Source: Anaerosalibacter sp. Marseille-P3206 (GTDB lineage: Bacteria; Bacillota; Clostridia; Tissierellales; Sporanaerobacteraceae). Taken from it: 64,000 nt of DNA. Below are positions 43,854 through 54,601 of the stretch, piece by piece. The stretch covers positions 806,001 through 870,000 of the forward strand of contig NZ_FUHM01000002.1 of assembly GCF_900155565.1 (NCBI RefSeq). Reading direction: 5' to 3'. Both the position numbers and the translations under genes were made by a program. Each line of letters begins with the position of its first letter. The first letter of the stretch is position 1. The notes below the pieces were generated by a model, which was not told the origin of the DNA, did not search any database, and was given only the letters and a program-made list of their open reading frames with translations.

Positions 43854-44072
43854 CTACTTATTTCGCCATGTAATCCTTCCTCTAGTCAAGTCATAAGGTG
43901 ATAGCTCAACAGTAACTTTGTCTCCTGGAAGTATTCTTATATAATTCATCCTAAGTTTACCAGATATATGAGCAAGTATCTCATGCCCATTTTCTAGCTT
44001 TACTTTAAATATAGCATTTGGTAGCGCATCTACTACAATGCCTTCTACCTCTATAATATCTTTTTTAGACAT
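43854..44072 (-). CDS. infA: Translation initiation factor IF-1
   Basis: 72 residues, exactly the standard size, from the ATG at 44072 ([18 protein letters not shown]); a longer frame would extend into the preceding gene. It has an S1-like OB fold ending in [12 protein letters not shown]. It blocks the A site during initiation. The AGGAGG site is 11 bases upstream, slightly distant. Confidence 0.95.
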   Translation of the reverse strand: MSKKDIIEVEGIVVDALPNAIFKVKLENGHEILAHISGKLRMNYIRILPGDKVTVELSPYDLTRGRITWRNK

Positions 44073-44119
44073 CCAGTTATCGAACCTCCTGTTCAAACCA
44101 AAATCAATATCTTTTAATA

Positions 44120-44395
44120 TCACTTATAAAAAGGTTCTAGCAGTTTCCTAATATATGCATTATTTATTTTGGTTCCATTTTCCAATTTGTCTTTTAGTTC
44201 TGGAAATACAGTATTGTATACGATAACATGATTTATCTTTTTCTTCTTGGGATTATCTAATTTTCTAATATCCCCATCAACAATATACATATACTTATCA
44301 TCAATTATATCCAAAACTAAAAATATATAACCTTTATCACGTCCAGCTCTTGACTTAACCACCTGACCGACGGCTATGTCACTAGTTGAATCCAT
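44120..44395 (-). CDS. KOW-domain RNA-binding protein (L14e-like)
   Basis: 91 residues. The N-terminal KOW/SH3-like segment [20 protein letters not shown] is followed by strands and a basic stretch (NPKKKKIN). Clostridia often encode this small protein between map or adk and infA; its function is not established, though RNA or ribosome binding is presumed. The ATG has GAGAGGTG upstream. Confidence 0.85.
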   Translation of the reverse strand: MDSTSDIAVGQVVKSRAGRDKGYIFLVLDIIDDKYMYIVDGDIRKLDNPKKKKINHVIVYNTVFPELKDKLENGTKINNAYIRKLLEPFYK

Positions 44396-44471
44396 TCACT
44401 TCACCTCTCCATAGCGTTTTGTATCTCTTACAAAACAATCCTTATATATTAAGTTACTTGACCAGCTATCG

Positions 44472-44493
44472 GAGAAAGGCATTAGCCTTTCTC
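44472..44493 (-). other. Hairpin in adk-KOW spacer
   Basis: A perfect 9-bp stem GAGAAAGGC/GCCTTTCTC with loop TAAT (minus strand) begins seven bases after the adk stop. A second stem (GTTTTGTA/TACAAAAC) lies nearer the KOW gene. There is no U-tract, so a processing or attenuating role is more likely than termination. Confidence 0.5.
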
Positions 44494-44499
44494 AGCCAA

Positions 44500-45141
44500 T
44501 TATTTTAAGGATTTAACAATATCTTTAAATACACCTTCAATAGATTGTTTGCCGTCAACATTAATTATTATACCTTTTTTTGAATAGTAATCAATTAAAG
44601 GTTTTGTTTGTTCCATATAAACTTCAATACGTCTAGCTACTGTTTCTTCAGTATCGTCATCTCTTTGATATAATTCTTCGCCACATACATCACATTTTCC
44701 GTTTTGTTTTGGAGGGTTAAATTCAATATGATAGGTAGCTCCACAGCCTTTACAAATTCTTCTACCTATAGCTCTAGATATTAGTGCTTCTTTAGCTACA
44801 TCTATATTTATAACATTATCTAGTTTTAAACTCATCTCACCAAGTGCTTCGTCTAAAGCATGAGCTTGATTAACTGTTCTTGGAAACCCATCAAGTAAAA
44901 ATCCATCCTTACAGTCATCTTTAGTAAGTCTGTCCTTAACGATTGAAACAACTATATCATCTGGAACAAGTAAACCACTATCCATATATTCTTTAGCCTT
45001 TTTACCTAAATCTGTTCCTCTTTTAATATTATCTCTAAAGATATCTCCTGTTGATATATGTGGAATGTTATATCTTTTAGTTATTTGTGCTGCCTGAGTA
45101 CCCTTCCCTGCTCCAGGAGGGCCTAATAATACTAACCTCAA
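44500..45141 (-). CDS. adk: Adenylate kinase, zinc-binding long form
   Basis: 213 residues from TTG 45141 ([16 protein letters not shown]). The upstream ATG at 45150 abuts the AGGAG site and so is unlikely. P-loop [12 protein letters not shown]-site ISTGDIFR and GFPRTVNQA, and a LID with four zinc cysteines (CKGCGATYH...CDVCGEE). It interconverts ATP + AMP and 2 ADP. It follows secY by about 20 bases. Confidence 0.95.
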   Translation of the reverse strand: MRLVLLGPPGAGKGTQAAQITKRYNIPHISTGDIFRDNIKRGTDLGKKAKEYMDSGLLVPDDIVVSIVKDRLTKDDCKDGFLLDGFPRTVNQAHALDEALGEMSLKLDNVINIDVAKEALISRAIGRRICKGCGATYHIEFNPPKQNGKCDVCGEELYQRDDDTEETVARRIEVYMEQTKPLIDYYSKKGIIINVDGKQSIEGVFKDIVKSLK

Positions 45142-45160
45142 GATAATCATCTCCTATATT

Positions 45161-46432
45161 TTATAAGAAGCCTTTATAGTGTCTCATAAGCATTTGTGCT
45201 TCTATTTGTTTTACAGTTTCAAGTGCCACACCTACAACTATAATAAGTGCTGTACCACCAAAGTTTATATTTAGTTTAAATATAGATGAAATAATTATTG
45301 GTAGTGAAGCTATTACAGCTAGAGAAATAGCACCTACAAATGTAATTCTTGAAATTACTTTATTTAAATAATCTGAAGTTGGTCTTCCAGGTCTAATTCC
45401 TGGTATAAAACCACCATATTGTTGTAAATTCTTTGCATATTCTACAGTGTTAAATTGAATTGCTGTATAGAAATAAGTGAAGAATATGATTAATAGAATA
45501 TTTAGTATGGAGTAAACCCAAACTCCAACACTACCTGATGGTGTTAAGTATTTTGTTATCCACTGTGATGGCTGTCCTTTTGCAAACAATGCTATTGTCT
45601 GTGGAAATGCCAACAAAGATGAAGAAAATATTACAGGGATAACTCCTGCCATTGAAACTTTTACAGGAATATGTGTACTTTGACCACCATACATTTTTCT
45701 TCCAACTACTCTTTTAGCATATTGTACAGGGATTCTTCTTTCTCCCTCTTGCAATGCTATAACAACACCTATTATAAAAAATGCAAATACTAAAAATAGG
45801 ATTATCCCTAATATATGAACTGTACCTGCTTTGTATAGAGCTACTGTCTTTGCGATTTCACTAGGAATTCTTGAAATGATACCAATAAATATTATTAGTG
45901 ATATTCCATTTCCTATTCCTTTGTCAGTAATTTGTTCTCCCAACCACATTAAAAATGCAGTTCCTGCTGTTAGAGTAATAACAACTATTGACACTTGAAT
46001 AAACCCTCTTGATATTAGAGCTCTGTTGAAAAAGCCAATAGTTATACCTATTGCTTGGATTAAAGCTAATATTACTGTACCATAACGAGTCATCTGAGCA
46101 ATTTTCTTTCTACCTTCTTCCCCTTCTTTAGCCATTTCTTCTAAACGAGGAATTGCAATAGTAAGCAATTGAATAATAATTGATGATGTTACATAAGGAT
46201 AAATGTTTAAGGCAAATATACTAAAGTTACTGAATGTTCCTCCACCCATTAAGTCTAGAAATTCTAAAACGCCACCTTTGGACATTTCAAATATTTCCTT
46301 AATAGCAGCCTTGTTCATTCCTGGCACAGGTATACTTGAGCCTAATCTAAATATCAAAAGCATAAGTATTGTAAACAAGATCTTCTTTCTAATATCAGGA
46401 ATTCGCCATGCATTTCTTAATGTTGAAAGCAT
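45161..46432 (-). CDS. secY: Protein translocase subunit SecY
   Basis: 423 residues with ten predicted helices. Start LRNAWRIPDIRKKILFTILM, plug region after GSSIPVPGMN, and the C5-loop ISRIPSE and C6 FNTVEYAKNLQQYGGFIPGI motifs. It forms the membrane channel with SecE and SecG. The ATG directly follows the rplO stop. Confidence 0.96.
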   Translation of the reverse strand: MLSTLRNAWRIPDIRKKILFTILMLLIFRLGSSIPVPGMNKAAIKEIFEMSKGGVLEFLDLMGGGTFSNFSIFALNIYPYVTSSIIIQLLTIAIPRLEEMAKEGEEGRKKIAQMTRYGTVILALIQAIGITIGFFNRALISRGFIQVSIVVITLTAGTAFLMWLGEQITDKGIGNGISLIIFIGIISRIPSEIAKTVALYKAGTVHILGIILFLVFAFFIIGVVIALQEGERRIPVQYAKRVVGRKMYGGQSTHIPVKVSMAGVIPVIFSSSLLAFPQTIALFAKGQPSQWITKYLTPSGSVGVWVYSILNILLIIFFTYFYTAIQFNTVEYAKNLQQYGGFIPGIRPGRPTSDYLNKVISRITFVGAISLAVIASLPIIISSIFKLNINFGGTALIIVVGVALETVKQIEAQMLMRHYKGFL

Positions 46433-46876
46433 CTAAATCACCTCAACCTTTCCCCCTGCAGCCTCTATCTTTTCCGCAGCAGTTTTACTGAATTTATGTG
46501 CCTTTACAGTAAGCTTTTTATTGATCTCTCCATCACCCAATATTTTGACCCCATCATTTATTCTCTTAATCAAACCTTCACTTAATAACATTTCAGGTGT
46601 GATAACGGCATTGTCTTCAAATCTATTTAATTCACTTACATTAATGATAACATATTCTTTTGCAAATATATTAGTAAATCCTCTCTTTGGCATTCTTCTG
46701 TATAGAGGCATTTGACCCCCTTCAAATCCTGGTCTAACTCCACCACCTGAACGGGATTTTTGACCTTTTTGTCCTCTACCAGCAGTTTTACCTTGACCGG
46801 AACCTGTTCCTCTTCCTAATCTTTTAGTTGATTTACTTCCTCCACCTTTATTAGGTCTTAAGTTCTGTAGTTTCAT
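46433..46876 (-). CDS. rplO: 50S ribosomal protein L15
   Basis: 147 residues. The N-terminal basic, glycine-rich arm ([20 protein letters not shown]) penetrates the 23S rRNA core, and the C-terminal domain ends [13 protein letters not shown] late assembly protein. It lies between rpmD and secY. Confidence 0.96.
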   Translation of the reverse strand: MKLQNLRPNKGGGSKSTKRLGRGTGSGQGKTAGRGQKGQKSRSGGGVRPGFEGGQMPLYRRMPKRGFTNIFAKEYVIINVSELNRFEDNAVITPEMLLSEGLIKRINDGVKILGDGEINKKLTVKAHKFSKTAAEKIEAAGGKVEVI

Positions 46877-46905
46877 TGGTACACCTCCTCTTTTCTAATC
46901 CAATC

Positions 46906-47082
46906 TTACTCTATCACTTCAACCATGTGATTTACTTTTTGAATCATACCTCTAATTTGAGGAGTATCTTCTTTTTCTACTACTTGACCAACTTTCCTTA
47001 GTCCAAGAGCTTCAACAGTTTTTCTATGTGCTTCAACTTTTCCAATTTTGCTCTTGACTAACTTTATCTTAATTTTAGCCAT
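46906..47082 (-). CDS. rpmD: 50S ribosomal protein L30
   Basis: 58 residues: [20 protein letters not shown] leading to [20 protein letters not shown] and a [13 protein letters not shown] end. Typical short bacterial L30 with a ferredoxin-like fold. It sits between rpsE and rplO with the expected spacing and a ribosome site of GGGGGG type. Confidence 0.95.
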   Translation of the reverse strand: MAKIKIKLVKSKIGKVEAHRKTVEALGLRKVGQVVEKEDTPQIRGMIQKVNHMVEVIE

Positions 47083-47095
47083 CTTTTACTCCCCC

Positions 47096-47602
47096 CTAGC
47101 CTATTATTTCATCTACTGACTTTCCTCTTAATTTAGCAACATCTTCTGCTTTCTTAAGATTTTTTAATGCTTCCATTGTAGCATTTACAATATTTCTTGG
47201 ATTACTTGAACCAAGTGACTTAGTTCTTATATCTCTAATACCAGCCAACTCGCATACCGCACGAACTGGTCCTCCAGCTATAACTCCAGTACCTTCTTGG
47301 GATGGTTTTAGTAGAACTCTACCTGCTCCAAATATTCCTAGTATTTCATGTGGTATTGTAGTTCCTACAAGGGGAACTTCAATTATATGCTTCTGTGCGT
47401 CTTGTATAGCTTTTCTAATAGCTTCTGGAACTTCTAATGCCTTAGCCATTCCAACACCTACATGGCCATTTTCATCTCCAACAACTACAAGAGCACTAAA
47501 TCTAAAGTTTCTACCACCTTTAACAACTTTGGCAACACGATTGATACTAACAACTCTCTCTTTTAAGTCTAATTCGCTTGGATCTATATATGAACGTTGC
47601 AT
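47096..47602 (-). CDS. rpsE: 30S ribosomal protein S5
   Basis: 168 residues. The dsRBD-like part has [19 protein letters not shown] and [19 protein letters not shown]; the C-terminal part has [15 protein letters not shown] and [16 protein letters not shown]. It maintains decoding accuracy near helix 34 and the mRNA entry. It is 13 bases upstream of rpmD. Confidence 0.97.
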   Translation of the reverse strand: MQRSYIDPSELDLKERVVSINRVAKVVKGGRNFRFSALVVVGDENGHVGVGMAKALEVPEAIRKAIQDAQKHIIEVPLVGTTIPHEILGIFGAGRVLLKPSQEGTGVIAGGPVRAVCELAGIRDIRTKSLGSSNPRNIVNATMEALKNLKKAEDVAKLRGKSVDEIIG

Positions 47603-47618
47603 TTATTCCCCTCCTTTT

Positions 47619-47987
47619 CTAAAATTTAAGCCCAGCTCCTCTAGCTCCATCAGCTAGTTCTTTAATTCTGCCGTGGTAAATATATCCACCTCTGTCAAAG
47701 ACTACTTCTTCTATGCCTTTTTCAACAGCTCTCTTACCAACTAATTCTCCTACAGCTTTTGCAGCTTCTTTTGTATCAGTGCTCTTTAGCACATTCTTTA
47801 ATTCACTATCTAATGTGGAAGCTGCAACCAATGTATGACCTTTAGTATCGTCAATAATTTGGGCATAAATGTGATTTGAGCTTCTAAATACATTTAGTCT
47901 TGGTCTTTCAGGAGTACCATATATATTTTGTCTTGCTCTTCCATGCCTTTTTAGCCTTTTTTCGTTTCTATTTATTTTTTTAAGCAA
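47619..47987 (-). CDS. rplR: 50S ribosomal protein L18
   Basis: 122 residues, TTG start behind [37 protein letters not shown] and the terminal [20 protein letters not shown] are typical. It binds 5S rRNA with L5. It lies between rplF and rpsE. Confidence 0.96.
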   Translation of the reverse strand: MLKKINRNEKRLKRHGRARQNIYGTPERPRLNVFRSSNHIYAQIIDDTKGHTLVAASTLDSELKNVLKSTDTKEAAKAVGELVGKRAVEKGIEEVVFDRGGYIYHGRIKELADGARGAGLKF

Positions 47988-48003
47988 CTCTTATCACTCC
48001 CTC

Positions 48004-48543
48004 CTACTTACCAGTCTTACCAACTTTACGTCTTATGATTTCGCCTTGGTATTTAACACCTTTTCCTTTGTATGGTTCTGGCTCTCTTTGTGATCTAATA
48101 ACTGCTGCATAGTTTCCAACTTTTTGTTTTTCTATACCTTTTACTATAATCTTATTTTGTTGAGGTACTTCTACTTCTATACCTTCTGGATCTTCCATTT
48201 CTATAGGATGGGAATATCCCAAGTTTAATATCAACTTTTTCCCTTGTTTTTGTGCACGATATCCAGTTCCCTCAATTTCTAAGGTCTTAGAATATCCTTC
48301 AGTTACACCTTCAATCATATTCGCAATTAACGTCCTAGTTAAACCATGTAGTGATTTATGTCTCTTGTTTTCTGTTGGACGGTTTACTGTAATTTCGTTG
48401 TCTTCAATTTTTATAATCATAGCTGGGTTTAGTTGTTCTTTTAGTGTTCCCTTTGGTCCCTTAACCTCAACTAAATTATTGTCATTTATTTTAACTTCTA
48501 CTCCTGTTGGAATAGTAATTGGTTTTAATCCTATCCTTGACAT
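48004..48543 (-). CDS. rplF: 50S ribosomal protein L6
   Basis: 179 residues. [18 protein letters not shown] at the N-terminus and the rRNA-binding end [20 protein letters not shown] typical of L6. It sits close to the sarcin-ricin loop and the factor-binding region. Confidence 0.97.
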   Translation of the reverse strand: MSRIGLKPITIPTGVEVKINDNNLVEVKGPKGTLKEQLNPAMIIKIEDNEITVNRPTENKRHKSLHGLTRTLIANMIEGVTEGYSKTLEIEGTGYRAQKQGKKLILNLGYSHPIEMEDPEGIEVEVPQQNKIIVKGIEKQKVGNYAAVIRSQREPEPYKGKGVKYQGEIIRRKVGKTGK

Positions 48544-48579
48544 GAGTGCACCTCCTGTTCCTTAAAATTACTTGTTAAA

Positions 48580-48975
48580 TTACCAAACATAGCAAAGAAC
48601 TTCTCCGCCTACGCCTTCTTTTCTTGCTTCTTTATCAGTCATAACTCCACTTGATGTTGAAAGTATGGCAATTCCAAGTCCTCCAAGTACTTTTGGTATT
48701 TCATTACTTTTAACGTATACTTTCAATCCTGGTTTTGAAATTTTCTTTATCCCGCTTATTACTTTTTCATTGTTTTGACCATATTTTAATTGTATTCTTA
48801 TGATACCTTGCTTGTTGTCATCTATCACATCAAAACTTTTAATAAAACCTTCATCTAAAAGTATTTGAGCTATTTGTTTTTTCATATTTGATGCAGGTAC
48901 ATCCACTGAATCATGCTTAGCATTGTTCCCATTTCTTACTCTTGTAAGCATATCTGCAATTGGGTCAGTCATCAT
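48580..48975 (-). CDS. rpsH: 30S ribosomal protein S8
   Basis: 131 residues. [19 protein letters not shown] and the C-terminal [20 protein letters not shown] are diagnostic. It binds helix 21 of 16S rRNA. Either of two adjacent ATG codons may start it; both follow AAAGGAGG. Confidence 0.97.
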   Translation of the reverse strand: MMTDPIADMLTRVRNGNNAKHDSVDVPASNMKKQIAQILLDEGFIKSFDVIDDNKQGIIRIQLKYGQNNEKVISGIKKISKPGLKVYVKSNEIPKVLGGLGIAILSTSSGVMTDKEARKEGVGGEVLCYVW

Positions 48976-49005
48976 ATTTAGCTACCTCCTTTCAACACTT
49001 ACTTA

Positions 49006-49191
49006 CTACCAGCTAGCTTTTTTAACTCCTGGAATTTGTCCTTTGTATGCTAATTCTCTAAAACATATACGGCATATACCATATTTTCTTAAATAAGCAT
49101 GAGGCCTTCCACATATTTTACATCTATTGTATTCTCTTGAACTATATTTAGCTTTTCTACTTTGTTTAACAATCATTGACTTCTTAGCCAA
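49006..49191 (-). CDS. rpsN: 30S ribosomal protein S14 type Z
   Basis: 61 residues with the zinc knuckle [20 protein letters not shown] (Cys24, Cys27, Cys40, Cys43), the zinc-containing short form found in Firmicutes. It is located between rplE and rpsH, as expected. Confidence 0.96.
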   Translation of the reverse strand: MAKKSMIVKQSRKAKYSSREYNRCKICGRPHAYLRKYGICRICFRELAYKGQIPGVKKASW

Positions 49192-49209
49192 AATTTATCC
49201 CTCCTTTAT

Positions 49210-49752
49210 TTACTTTTTAAAGGGCATTCCCATAAGCTCTAAAAAGGCTTTTGCTTCTTCATCTGTTTCTGCAGTAGTTACAACTATTATATCCATTCCT
49301 CTTATACTTTCAACTTTATCGTATTCAATTTCTGGGAAAATCAATTGTTCTTTAATTCCTAAAGCAAAATTTCCTCTTCCGTCAAAAGCTGTTGGACTTA
49401 CTCCTCTAAAGTCTCTAACTCTTGGTAATGATATATTCATCAATTTATCTAAAAACTCGTACATTCTTTCTCCTCTAAGAGTAACTTTCACTCCAATTGG
49501 CATACCTTCACGTAGTTTAAAGTTAGCAATTGATTTTTTAGACCTAGTAACAACAGGTTTTTGACCTGCTATAAGAGTCATTTCTTCTACAGCACTTTCT
49601 AATAACTTTGGATTATCTCTAGCTTCACCGATACCCATATTGATTACAACCTTATCCAATTTTGGTACTTCCATTACGTTTTTATATTGGAATTTTTCCA
49701 TTAAACCTGGAATAACTTCTTTTGAATATTTTTCTCTTAATCTGGAAGTCAT
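49210..49752 (-). CDS. rplE: 50S ribosomal protein L5
   Basis: 180 residues. [39 protein letters not shown] and the terminal [20 protein letters not shown]. It binds 5S rRNA and bridges to S13. It is 18 bases ahead of rpsN. Confidence 0.97.
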   Translation of the reverse strand: MTSRLREKYSKEVIPGLMEKFQYKNVMEVPKLDKVVINMGIGEARDNPKLLESAVEEMTLIAGQKPVVTRSKKSIANFKLREGMPIGVKVTLRGERMYEFLDKLMNISLPRVRDFRGVSPTAFDGRGNFALGIKEQLIFPEIEYDKVESIRGMDIIVVTTAETDEEAKAFLELMGMPFKK

Positions 49753-49778
49753 ATTCCTTACCTCCTTTCAATAGTAGA

Positions 49779-50093
49779 TTATTTATCTAGTTCTTCTCCA
49801 CATTTTTTACAAACTCTTGTTTTTTCACCGTTTTCAAGGAACTTATATCCTACTCTTACTCCTTGCTTATCTTTATCACAATAGTACATAACCTTTGAAA
49901 CATCTATAGGGCTTTCTTGATGTATTATTCCACCTTGTTGAGTTGGTCCTTGAGCCTTTTTATGTTTAGTTGACATATTAATACCTTCAACAATAACTCT
50001 ATTTTCTCTAGGAAAAACTCTAAGAACTTTTCCTTTTTTGCCTTTATCTTTTCCAGCTATAACTATTACTGTATCTCCACTTTTAATGTTCAT
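49779..50093 (-). CDS. rplX: 50S ribosomal protein L24
   Basis: 104 residues. The KOW domain is GDTVIVIAGKDKGKKGKVLR. The C-terminus keeps VCKKCGEELDK, and an YYCDKDKQ cysteine precedes it, forming a probable zinc site. It starts 50S assembly at the 5' end of 23S rRNA. Confidence 0.96.
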   Translation of the reverse strand: MNIKSGDTVIVIAGKDKGKKGKVLRVFPRENRVIVEGINMSTKHKKAQGPTQQGGIIHQESPIDVSKVMYYCDKDKQGVRVGYKFLENGEKTRVCKKCGEELDK

Positions 50094-50107
50094 AACTACA
50101 CCTCCTC

Positions 50108-50476
50108 TTATAGTACTTCAGGTGCTAATGATATAATCTTCATGTAGTTTCCTCTTCTTAACTCTCTTGTAACAGGTCCAAATATACGAGTTCCAGTTGG
50201 TTGCCTGTCATCTTTTATTATAACAGCTGCATTTTCATCAAACTTAATGTAGCTTCCATCATTTCTTCTAACACCTTGTTTTGTTCTAACAATAACTGCT
50301 TTAACTATTGCTCCTTTTTTAACAACACCGCCTGGTGTTGCACTTTTAACAGAACAAACTACCACATCTCCGATATTAGCATACCTTCTATTAGATCCAC
50401 CTAAAACTTTTATCACTAATAGTTCTCTTGCTCCTGAGTTATCTGCCACCTTGAGACGGCTTTCTGTTTGAATCAT
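50108..50476 (-). CDS. rplN: 50S ribosomal protein L14
   Basis: 122 residues. [20 protein letters not shown] and [20 protein letters not shown] are diagnostic. It forms intersubunit bridge contacts and binds the silencing factor RsfS in other bacteria. It lies between rpsQ and rplX. Confidence 0.97.
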   Translation of the reverse strand: MIQTESRLKVADNSGARELLVIKVLGGSNRRYANIGDVVVCSVKSATPGGVVKKGAIVKAVIVRTKQGVRRNDGSYIKFDENAAVIIKDDRQPTGTRIFGPVTRELRRGNYMKIISLAPEVL

Positions 50477-50504
50477 CAGATTACCTCCTTTCCACGTCTA
50501 GGGA

Positions 50505-50759
50505 CTATTTTGCTTTTTCTATTACACTAACTAGTCTCCAGTTCTTATCTTTACTTAAAGGTCTAGTTTCCATTATCTTCACTACATCTCCGATTCTACA
50601 TTCATTGTTTTCATCATGTGCTTTAAACTTTGTAGTCTTCCTAATTTGTTTTCTATATAAAGGATGAGTAACAAAAGTTTCTACTGCCACTACAACGGTT
50701 TTATCCATTTTATCACTTACAACACGACCCACTCTTACTTTACGATTTCCTCTTTCCAT
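50505..50759 (-). CDS. rpsQ: 30S ribosomal protein S17
   Basis: 84 residues. [39 protein letters not shown] and [20 protein letters not shown] are typical of this OB-fold 16S rRNA binder. It follows rpmC by six bases. Confidence 0.97.
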   Translation of the reverse strand: MERGNRKVRVGRVVSDKMDKTVVVAVETFVTHPLYRKQIRKTTKFKAHDENNECRIGDVVKIMETRPLSKDKNWRLVSVIEKAK

Positions 50760-50765
50760 TTTGGG

Positions 50766-50972
50766 CTAAACCTCCCTTCCTATCCCTAGTTCTCTTTCTT
50801 TCAAAATAGTCTGCACACGAGCAATATCTTTTCTTACAGCTTTAATTCTCATAGGATTATCAAGCTGACCTGTAGCTAATTGGAATCTTAAATTAAACAA
50901 TTCGCTCTTAAGTTCTATTAACTTACTATCAAGTTCCTTATCTGTAAATTGGCGAATTTCATTAGCCTTCAT
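50766..50972 (-). CDS. rpmC: 50S ribosomal protein L29
   Basis: 68 residues from the ATG at 50972 ([18 protein letters not shown]). The start lies inside the end of rplP, giving an 11-base overlap; a longer frame from 51014 would be untypical. [20 protein letters not shown] is the family motif. It lies near the exit tunnel and helps dock SRP and trigger factor. Confidence 0.95.
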   Translation of the reverse strand: MKANEIRQFTDKELDSKLIELKSELFNLRFQLATGQLDNPMRIKAVRKDIARVQTILKERELGIGREV

Positions 50973-51405
50973 TAGCTTCACCACCCTTTTCCTCTCCATC
51001 TTCACGAGTGACAAATTTAGTCTTAATTGGCAATTTGTATGCTGCCAATCTCATTGCTTCCCTTGCCACATCTTCAGGAACTCCTCCCATTTCAAAAAGG
51101 ATTCTTCCTGGTTTAACTACTGCAACCCAGTATTCAGGTGAACCTTTACCAGAACCCATACGAGTTTCAGCAGGTTTTTCTGTTACAGGTTTGTCTGGAA
51201 ACACTTTAATCCAGATGTTTCCGCCTCTTTTAATATATCTTGTCATAGCTCTTCTTGCTGCTTCTATTTGATTTGAAGTAATCCATGCTGGTTCAAGAGC
51301 TTGTAGTCCATATTCACCATAAGTTATTTTGTTACCACGAGTTGCTTTACCTTTCATTCTACCTCTATGAACTCTACGATATTTCACTCTCTTAGGCATT
51401 AACAT
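50962..51405 (-). CDS. rplP: 50S ribosomal protein L16
   Basis: 147 residues, starting [19 protein letters not shown] with GGAGG seven bases upstream. It contains [20 protein letters not shown] and [20 protein letters not shown]. It organises the A-site region of 23S rRNA. It overlaps rpmC. Confidence 0.97.
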   Translation of the reverse strand: MLMPKRVKYRRVHRGRMKGKATRGNKITYGEYGLQALEPAWITSNQIEAARRAMTRYIKRGGNIWIKVFPDKPVTEKPAETRMGSGKGSPEYWVAVVKPGRILFEMGGVPEDVAREAMRLAAYKLPIKTKFVTREDGEEKGGEANEG

Positions 51406-51438
51406 AATACTTCCTCCTTCCTACGTTAACTGAATATA

Positions 51439-52113
51439 CTATTTATTTACGACTTCTCCACGGGATTCTCTATCTACCTTTTTAGTAGGAAGAACCTCTC
51501 CTTTATATATCCACACTTTAACACCAAGCTTTCCATATGTTGTATCTGCTTCTGCAAAACCATAGTCAATATCTGCTCTTAGTGTTTGTAGAGGTATTGT
51601 TCCTTCGCTATATCCTTCTGTTCTAGCCATATCAGCTCCACCTAATCTACCTGAAACTGAAGTTTTAATACCTTTTGCGCCTGTTCTCATTGTTCTTTGT
51701 ATAGCTTGCTTCATTGCTCTTCTAAAAGAAGTTCTTCTTTCTAGTTGTCCAGCGATATTTTCAGCAACTAATTGAGCATCTAATTCTGCAATTTTTACTT
51801 CCTCTACGTTTACAATTACATTTTTCTTTGTAAGTTTTTCAAGGTCTTTTCTTAGTGCTTCAACACCTGAACCACCTTTTCCTATAACCATTCCTGGCTT
51901 AGCTGTATAAACAGATATCTTGATTCTATTTGCTGCTCTTTCTATTTCAACTTTAGAAATTCCAGCTATAAATAATTTTTCTTTTATTAGCTCACGAATT
52001 TTATAGTCTTCTATTAAATAATCACTAAAATTGTCTTTGTCAGCATACCACTTTGAGTCCCAATCTTTAATGATTCCAACCCTTTGGCCATGTGGGTTAA
52101 CTTTTTGACCCAT
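51439..52113 (-). CDS. rpsC: 30S ribosomal protein S3
   Basis: 224 residues. The KH domain has [18 protein letters not shown]. The C-terminal part has [20 protein letters not shown] and [20 protein letters not shown]. It lines the mRNA entry. It lies 19 bases after rplV. Confidence 0.97.
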   Translation of the reverse strand: MGQKVNPHGQRVGIIKDWDSKWYADKDNFSDYLIEDYKIRELIKEKLFIAGISKVEIERAANRIKISVYTAKPGMVIGKGGSGVEALRKDLEKLTKKNVIVNVEEVKIAELDAQLVAENIAGQLERRTSFRRAMKQAIQRTMRTGAKGIKTSVSGRLGGADMARTEGYSEGTIPLQTLRADIDYGFAEADTTYGKLGVKVWIYKGEVLPTKKVDRESRGEVVNK

Positions 52114-52131
52114 TAACTATCCCTCCTTCTT

Positions 52132-52467
52132 CTATTCTCTCTCCTCTACAACTACGCCTATGTGACTACTTCTCTTAAGTATTGGATAAGCTCTTCCTTG
52201 TGATCTAGGTCTCCACCTTTTCATAGTTGGGCCATCATTAGCATAGGCTTCTTTAACATATAGATTATCTCTATCTAAATCAAAATTATTCTCTGCATTT
52301 GCAATGGCAGATTTTAGCACTTTTTCAAGTTCTTTAGCACCTTTTTTTGGTGTGAACTTTAGTATTCCAAGGGCTTCATCTACATTTTTGCCTCTGATTT
52401 CTCTAGCTATATAGTTTACTTTCAAAGGCGAAATTCGTATATACTTTGCTATCGCTCTAGCTTCCAC
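52132..52467 (-). CDS. rplV: 50S ribosomal protein L22
   Basis: 111 residues. [20 protein letters not shown] and the tunnel-lining hairpin [20 protein letters not shown]. No deletion in the loop associated with macrolide resistance is apparent, judging from length. It is between rpsS and rpsC. Confidence 0.97.
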   Translation of the reverse strand: MEARAIAKYIRISPLKVNYIAREIRGKNVDEALGILKFTPKKGAKELEKVLKSAIANAENNFDLDRDNLYVKEAYANDGPTMKRWRPRSQGRAYPILKRSSHIGVVVEERE

Positions 52468-52487
52468 CTAAATTCCCTCCTTCACCA

Positions 52488-52772
52488 CTATTTTAACGCT
52501 GTAGACTTCTCAGTCTTTTCACCGTGTCCTCTGAATGTTCTAGTTGGAACAAATTCTCCTAATTTATGACCGACCATGTCCTCAGTTATATAAATAGGCA
52601 CATGTTTTCTTCCATCATGAACAGCAATAGTATGACCAATCATCTGAGGAAAAATTGTTGAACGACGTGACCATGTTTTAACTACCTTTTTCTCGTTCTT
52701 ATCGTTAAGTTCATCAATCTTCTTTAGTAAATGATCATCACAAAATGGTCCTTTCTTTAAAGATCTACCCAT
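52488..52772 (-). CDS. rpsS: 30S ribosomal protein S19
   Basis: 94 residues. [40 protein letters not shown] and [18 protein letters not shown] are diagnostic. It forms the 30S head with S13. It follows rplB by 29 bases. Confidence 0.97.
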   Translation of the reverse strand: MGRSLKKGPFCDDHLLKKIDELNDKNEKKVVKTWSRRSTIFPQMIGHTIAVHDGRKHVPIYITEDMVGHKLGEFVPTRTFRGHGEKTEKSTALK

Positions 52773-52801
52773 GAATTTTCCTCCTTTCTTTAAACATCTA
52801 A

Positions 52802-53632
52802 CTATCTGGTTCTTCTTCTTACGATATATTTGTCGGATTTCTTATTCTTCTTTCTTGTCTTATATCCAAGTGTTGGTTTACCCCATGGTGTCAATGGACT
52901 TGGCATACCAATAGGAGTTCTACCTTCACCACCACCGTGTGGATGGTCGTTTGGATTCATTACGCTACCTCTAACATGAGGTCTGTTACCCATATGTCTA
53001 CTTCTACCCGCTTTACCTATAGTCACATTTTCATGTTCAATATTTCCAACTTGACCTATAGTAGCTCTACAGTCAAGTCTTACAAGTCTGAACTCTCCTG
53101 AAGGAAGTCTTAATTGTCCATAATCTCCTTCTTTAGCCATAAGTTGAGCTTCTGATCCAGCTGATCTAACAAGTTGTGCTCCCTTACCTGGTTTTAATTC
53201 TACATTGTGCACATTTGTACCAACTGGTATATTTCTCAATGGCAATGCATTACCAACTTTAATATCTGCTTCTACTCCAGATTCAATTACATCTCCAACT
53301 TTTAATCCACTTGGTGCTAGAATATATCTTTTTTCTCCATCAACATAGTTGATTAATGCGATATTTGCAGTTCTATTTGGATCATATTCAATAGTTGCAA
53401 CTTTTCCTGGAATACCATCTTTATCTCTTTTAAAATCGATAATTCTATATTTTCTCTTTGCACCGCCACCTCTATGACGAATAGTGATTTTACCATGGGA
53501 ATTTCTTCCGCCTGTTCTATTTAAACTTACTAATAGTGACTTTTCTGGGTCTTGTTTTGTAACTTCTTCGTTTGCTAGTCCAGTCATTTGTCTGATAGCT
53601 GGTGAAGTAGGTTTATATTTTTTAATACCCAT
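52802..53632 (-). CDS. rplB: 50S ribosomal protein L2
   Basis: 276 residues. [40 protein letters not shown] and the histidine-containing peptidyl-transferase-proximal segment [18 protein letters not shown]. Primary 23S rRNA binder needed for subunit association. Within the S10 operon between rplW and rpsS. Confidence 0.97.
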   Translation of the reverse strand: MGIKKYKPTSPAIRQMTGLANEEVTKQDPEKSLLVSLNRTGGRNSHGKITIRHRGGGAKRKYRIIDFKRDKDGIPGKVATIEYDPNRTANIALINYVDGEKRYILAPSGLKVGDVIESGVEADIKVGNALPLRNIPVGTNVHNVELKPGKGAQLVRSAGSEAQLMAKEGDYGQLRLPSGEFRLVRLDCRATIGQVGNIEHENVTIGKAGRSRHMGNRPHVRGSVMNPNDHPHGGGEGRTPIGMPSPLTPWGKPTLGYKTRKKNKKSDKYIVRRRTR

Positions 53633-53660
53633 TATTATTCCCTCCTTCTTCTAAGTTTTT

Positions 53661-53954
53661 CTATTCCATACCTTCGAAGAACTCAATTCCTTTGCTATCT
53701 TCAGTTAAAGTGATAATAGCTTTTTTCCAATTTGCTCTTCTACCCACATGGACACCCATTCTCTTTTCTTTACCAAGCATATTCATAGTGTTTACTTTGT
53801 CAACCTTTACATCAAACACTTCTTCTATAGCTTTTTTAATTTCACTCTTATTAGCTTTTCTATCAACAGCAAAAGTGTACTTTCCATCAGCCATAGCATC
53901 CATACTTTCCTCAGTAATTATAGGTCTAATAATTATATCGTGTGGAATACGCAT
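53661..53954 (-). CDS. rplW: 50S ribosomal protein L23
   Basis: 97 residues. [20 protein letters not shown] and [20 protein letters not shown]. It is the docking site for trigger factor and SRP at the tunnel exit. Its first base is also the last base of rplD, so translation is coupled. Confidence 0.96.
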   Translation of the reverse strand: MRIPHDIIIRPIITEESMDAMADGKYTFAVDRKANKSEIKKAIEEVFDVKVDKVNTMNMLGKEKRMGVHVGRRANWKKAIITLTEDSKGIEFFEGME

Positions 53955-54577
53955 TATGCATACACCTCCTCCACTTTACTTACAGCTCCTTTTGTTATAA
54001 TGAAGGAATCATAGTTCAATATATCATAAACATTTAATGTGCTAACTAATGTAGCTTTTACATTAGGAATGTTTTTAACTGATTTTATAACATTATCATT
54101 CTTTTCATCCATAACAATTAGTGCTTTTTTCCCTGCTTTAATATTAGCTAATATTTTAGCCATTTCCTTAGTCTTTGGTTCAGCTAAGTTCAATTCATCT
54201 AATACTATCATTTCATTTTCTACTACTTTTGAGCTAAATGCGCTCTTCATAGCAACTCTTCTTACCTTTTTAGGAACATTGTAACTGTAGTCTCTTGGCT
54301 TTGGAGCAAATGATACTCCTCCACCTGTCCAGTGTGGTGCTCTTATACTACCTTGTCTTGCTCTACCGGTTCCTTTTTGTCTCCAAGGCTTTCTTCCTCC
54401 ACCTCTAACTTCAGCTCTAGTTTTTACACATTGTGTTCCTTGTCTTCTATTTGCAAGATGATTCTTAACCATTTCGTACATAGCGTGTTCATTTATCTCA
54501 ACACCAAATATACTATCTTTTAATTCCATTTCACCAACTTGCTCACCTAATACATTGTAAACATTAACTTTTGGCAT
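53954..54577 (-). CDS. rplD: 50S ribosomal protein L4
   Basis: 207 residues. The tunnel-lining arm has [20 protein letters not shown] and the globular domain [17 protein letters not shown]. In Proteobacteria L4 represses the S10 operon through its leader; whether the long leader upstream of rpsJ here is an L4 target is unknown. Confidence 0.97.
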   Translation of the reverse strand: MPKVNVYNVLGEQVGEMELKDSIFGVEINEHAMYEMVKNHLANRRQGTQCVKTRAEVRGGGRKPWRQKGTGRARQGSIRAPHWTGGGVSFAPKPRDYSYNVPKKVRRVAMKSAFSSKVVENEMIVLDELNLAEPKTKEMAKILANIKAGKKALIVMDEKNDNVIKSVKNIPNVKATLVSTLNVYDILNYDSFIITKGAVSKVEEVYA

Positions 54578-54601
54578 ACGGCTTCCTCCTTTCTACCTAA
54601 A

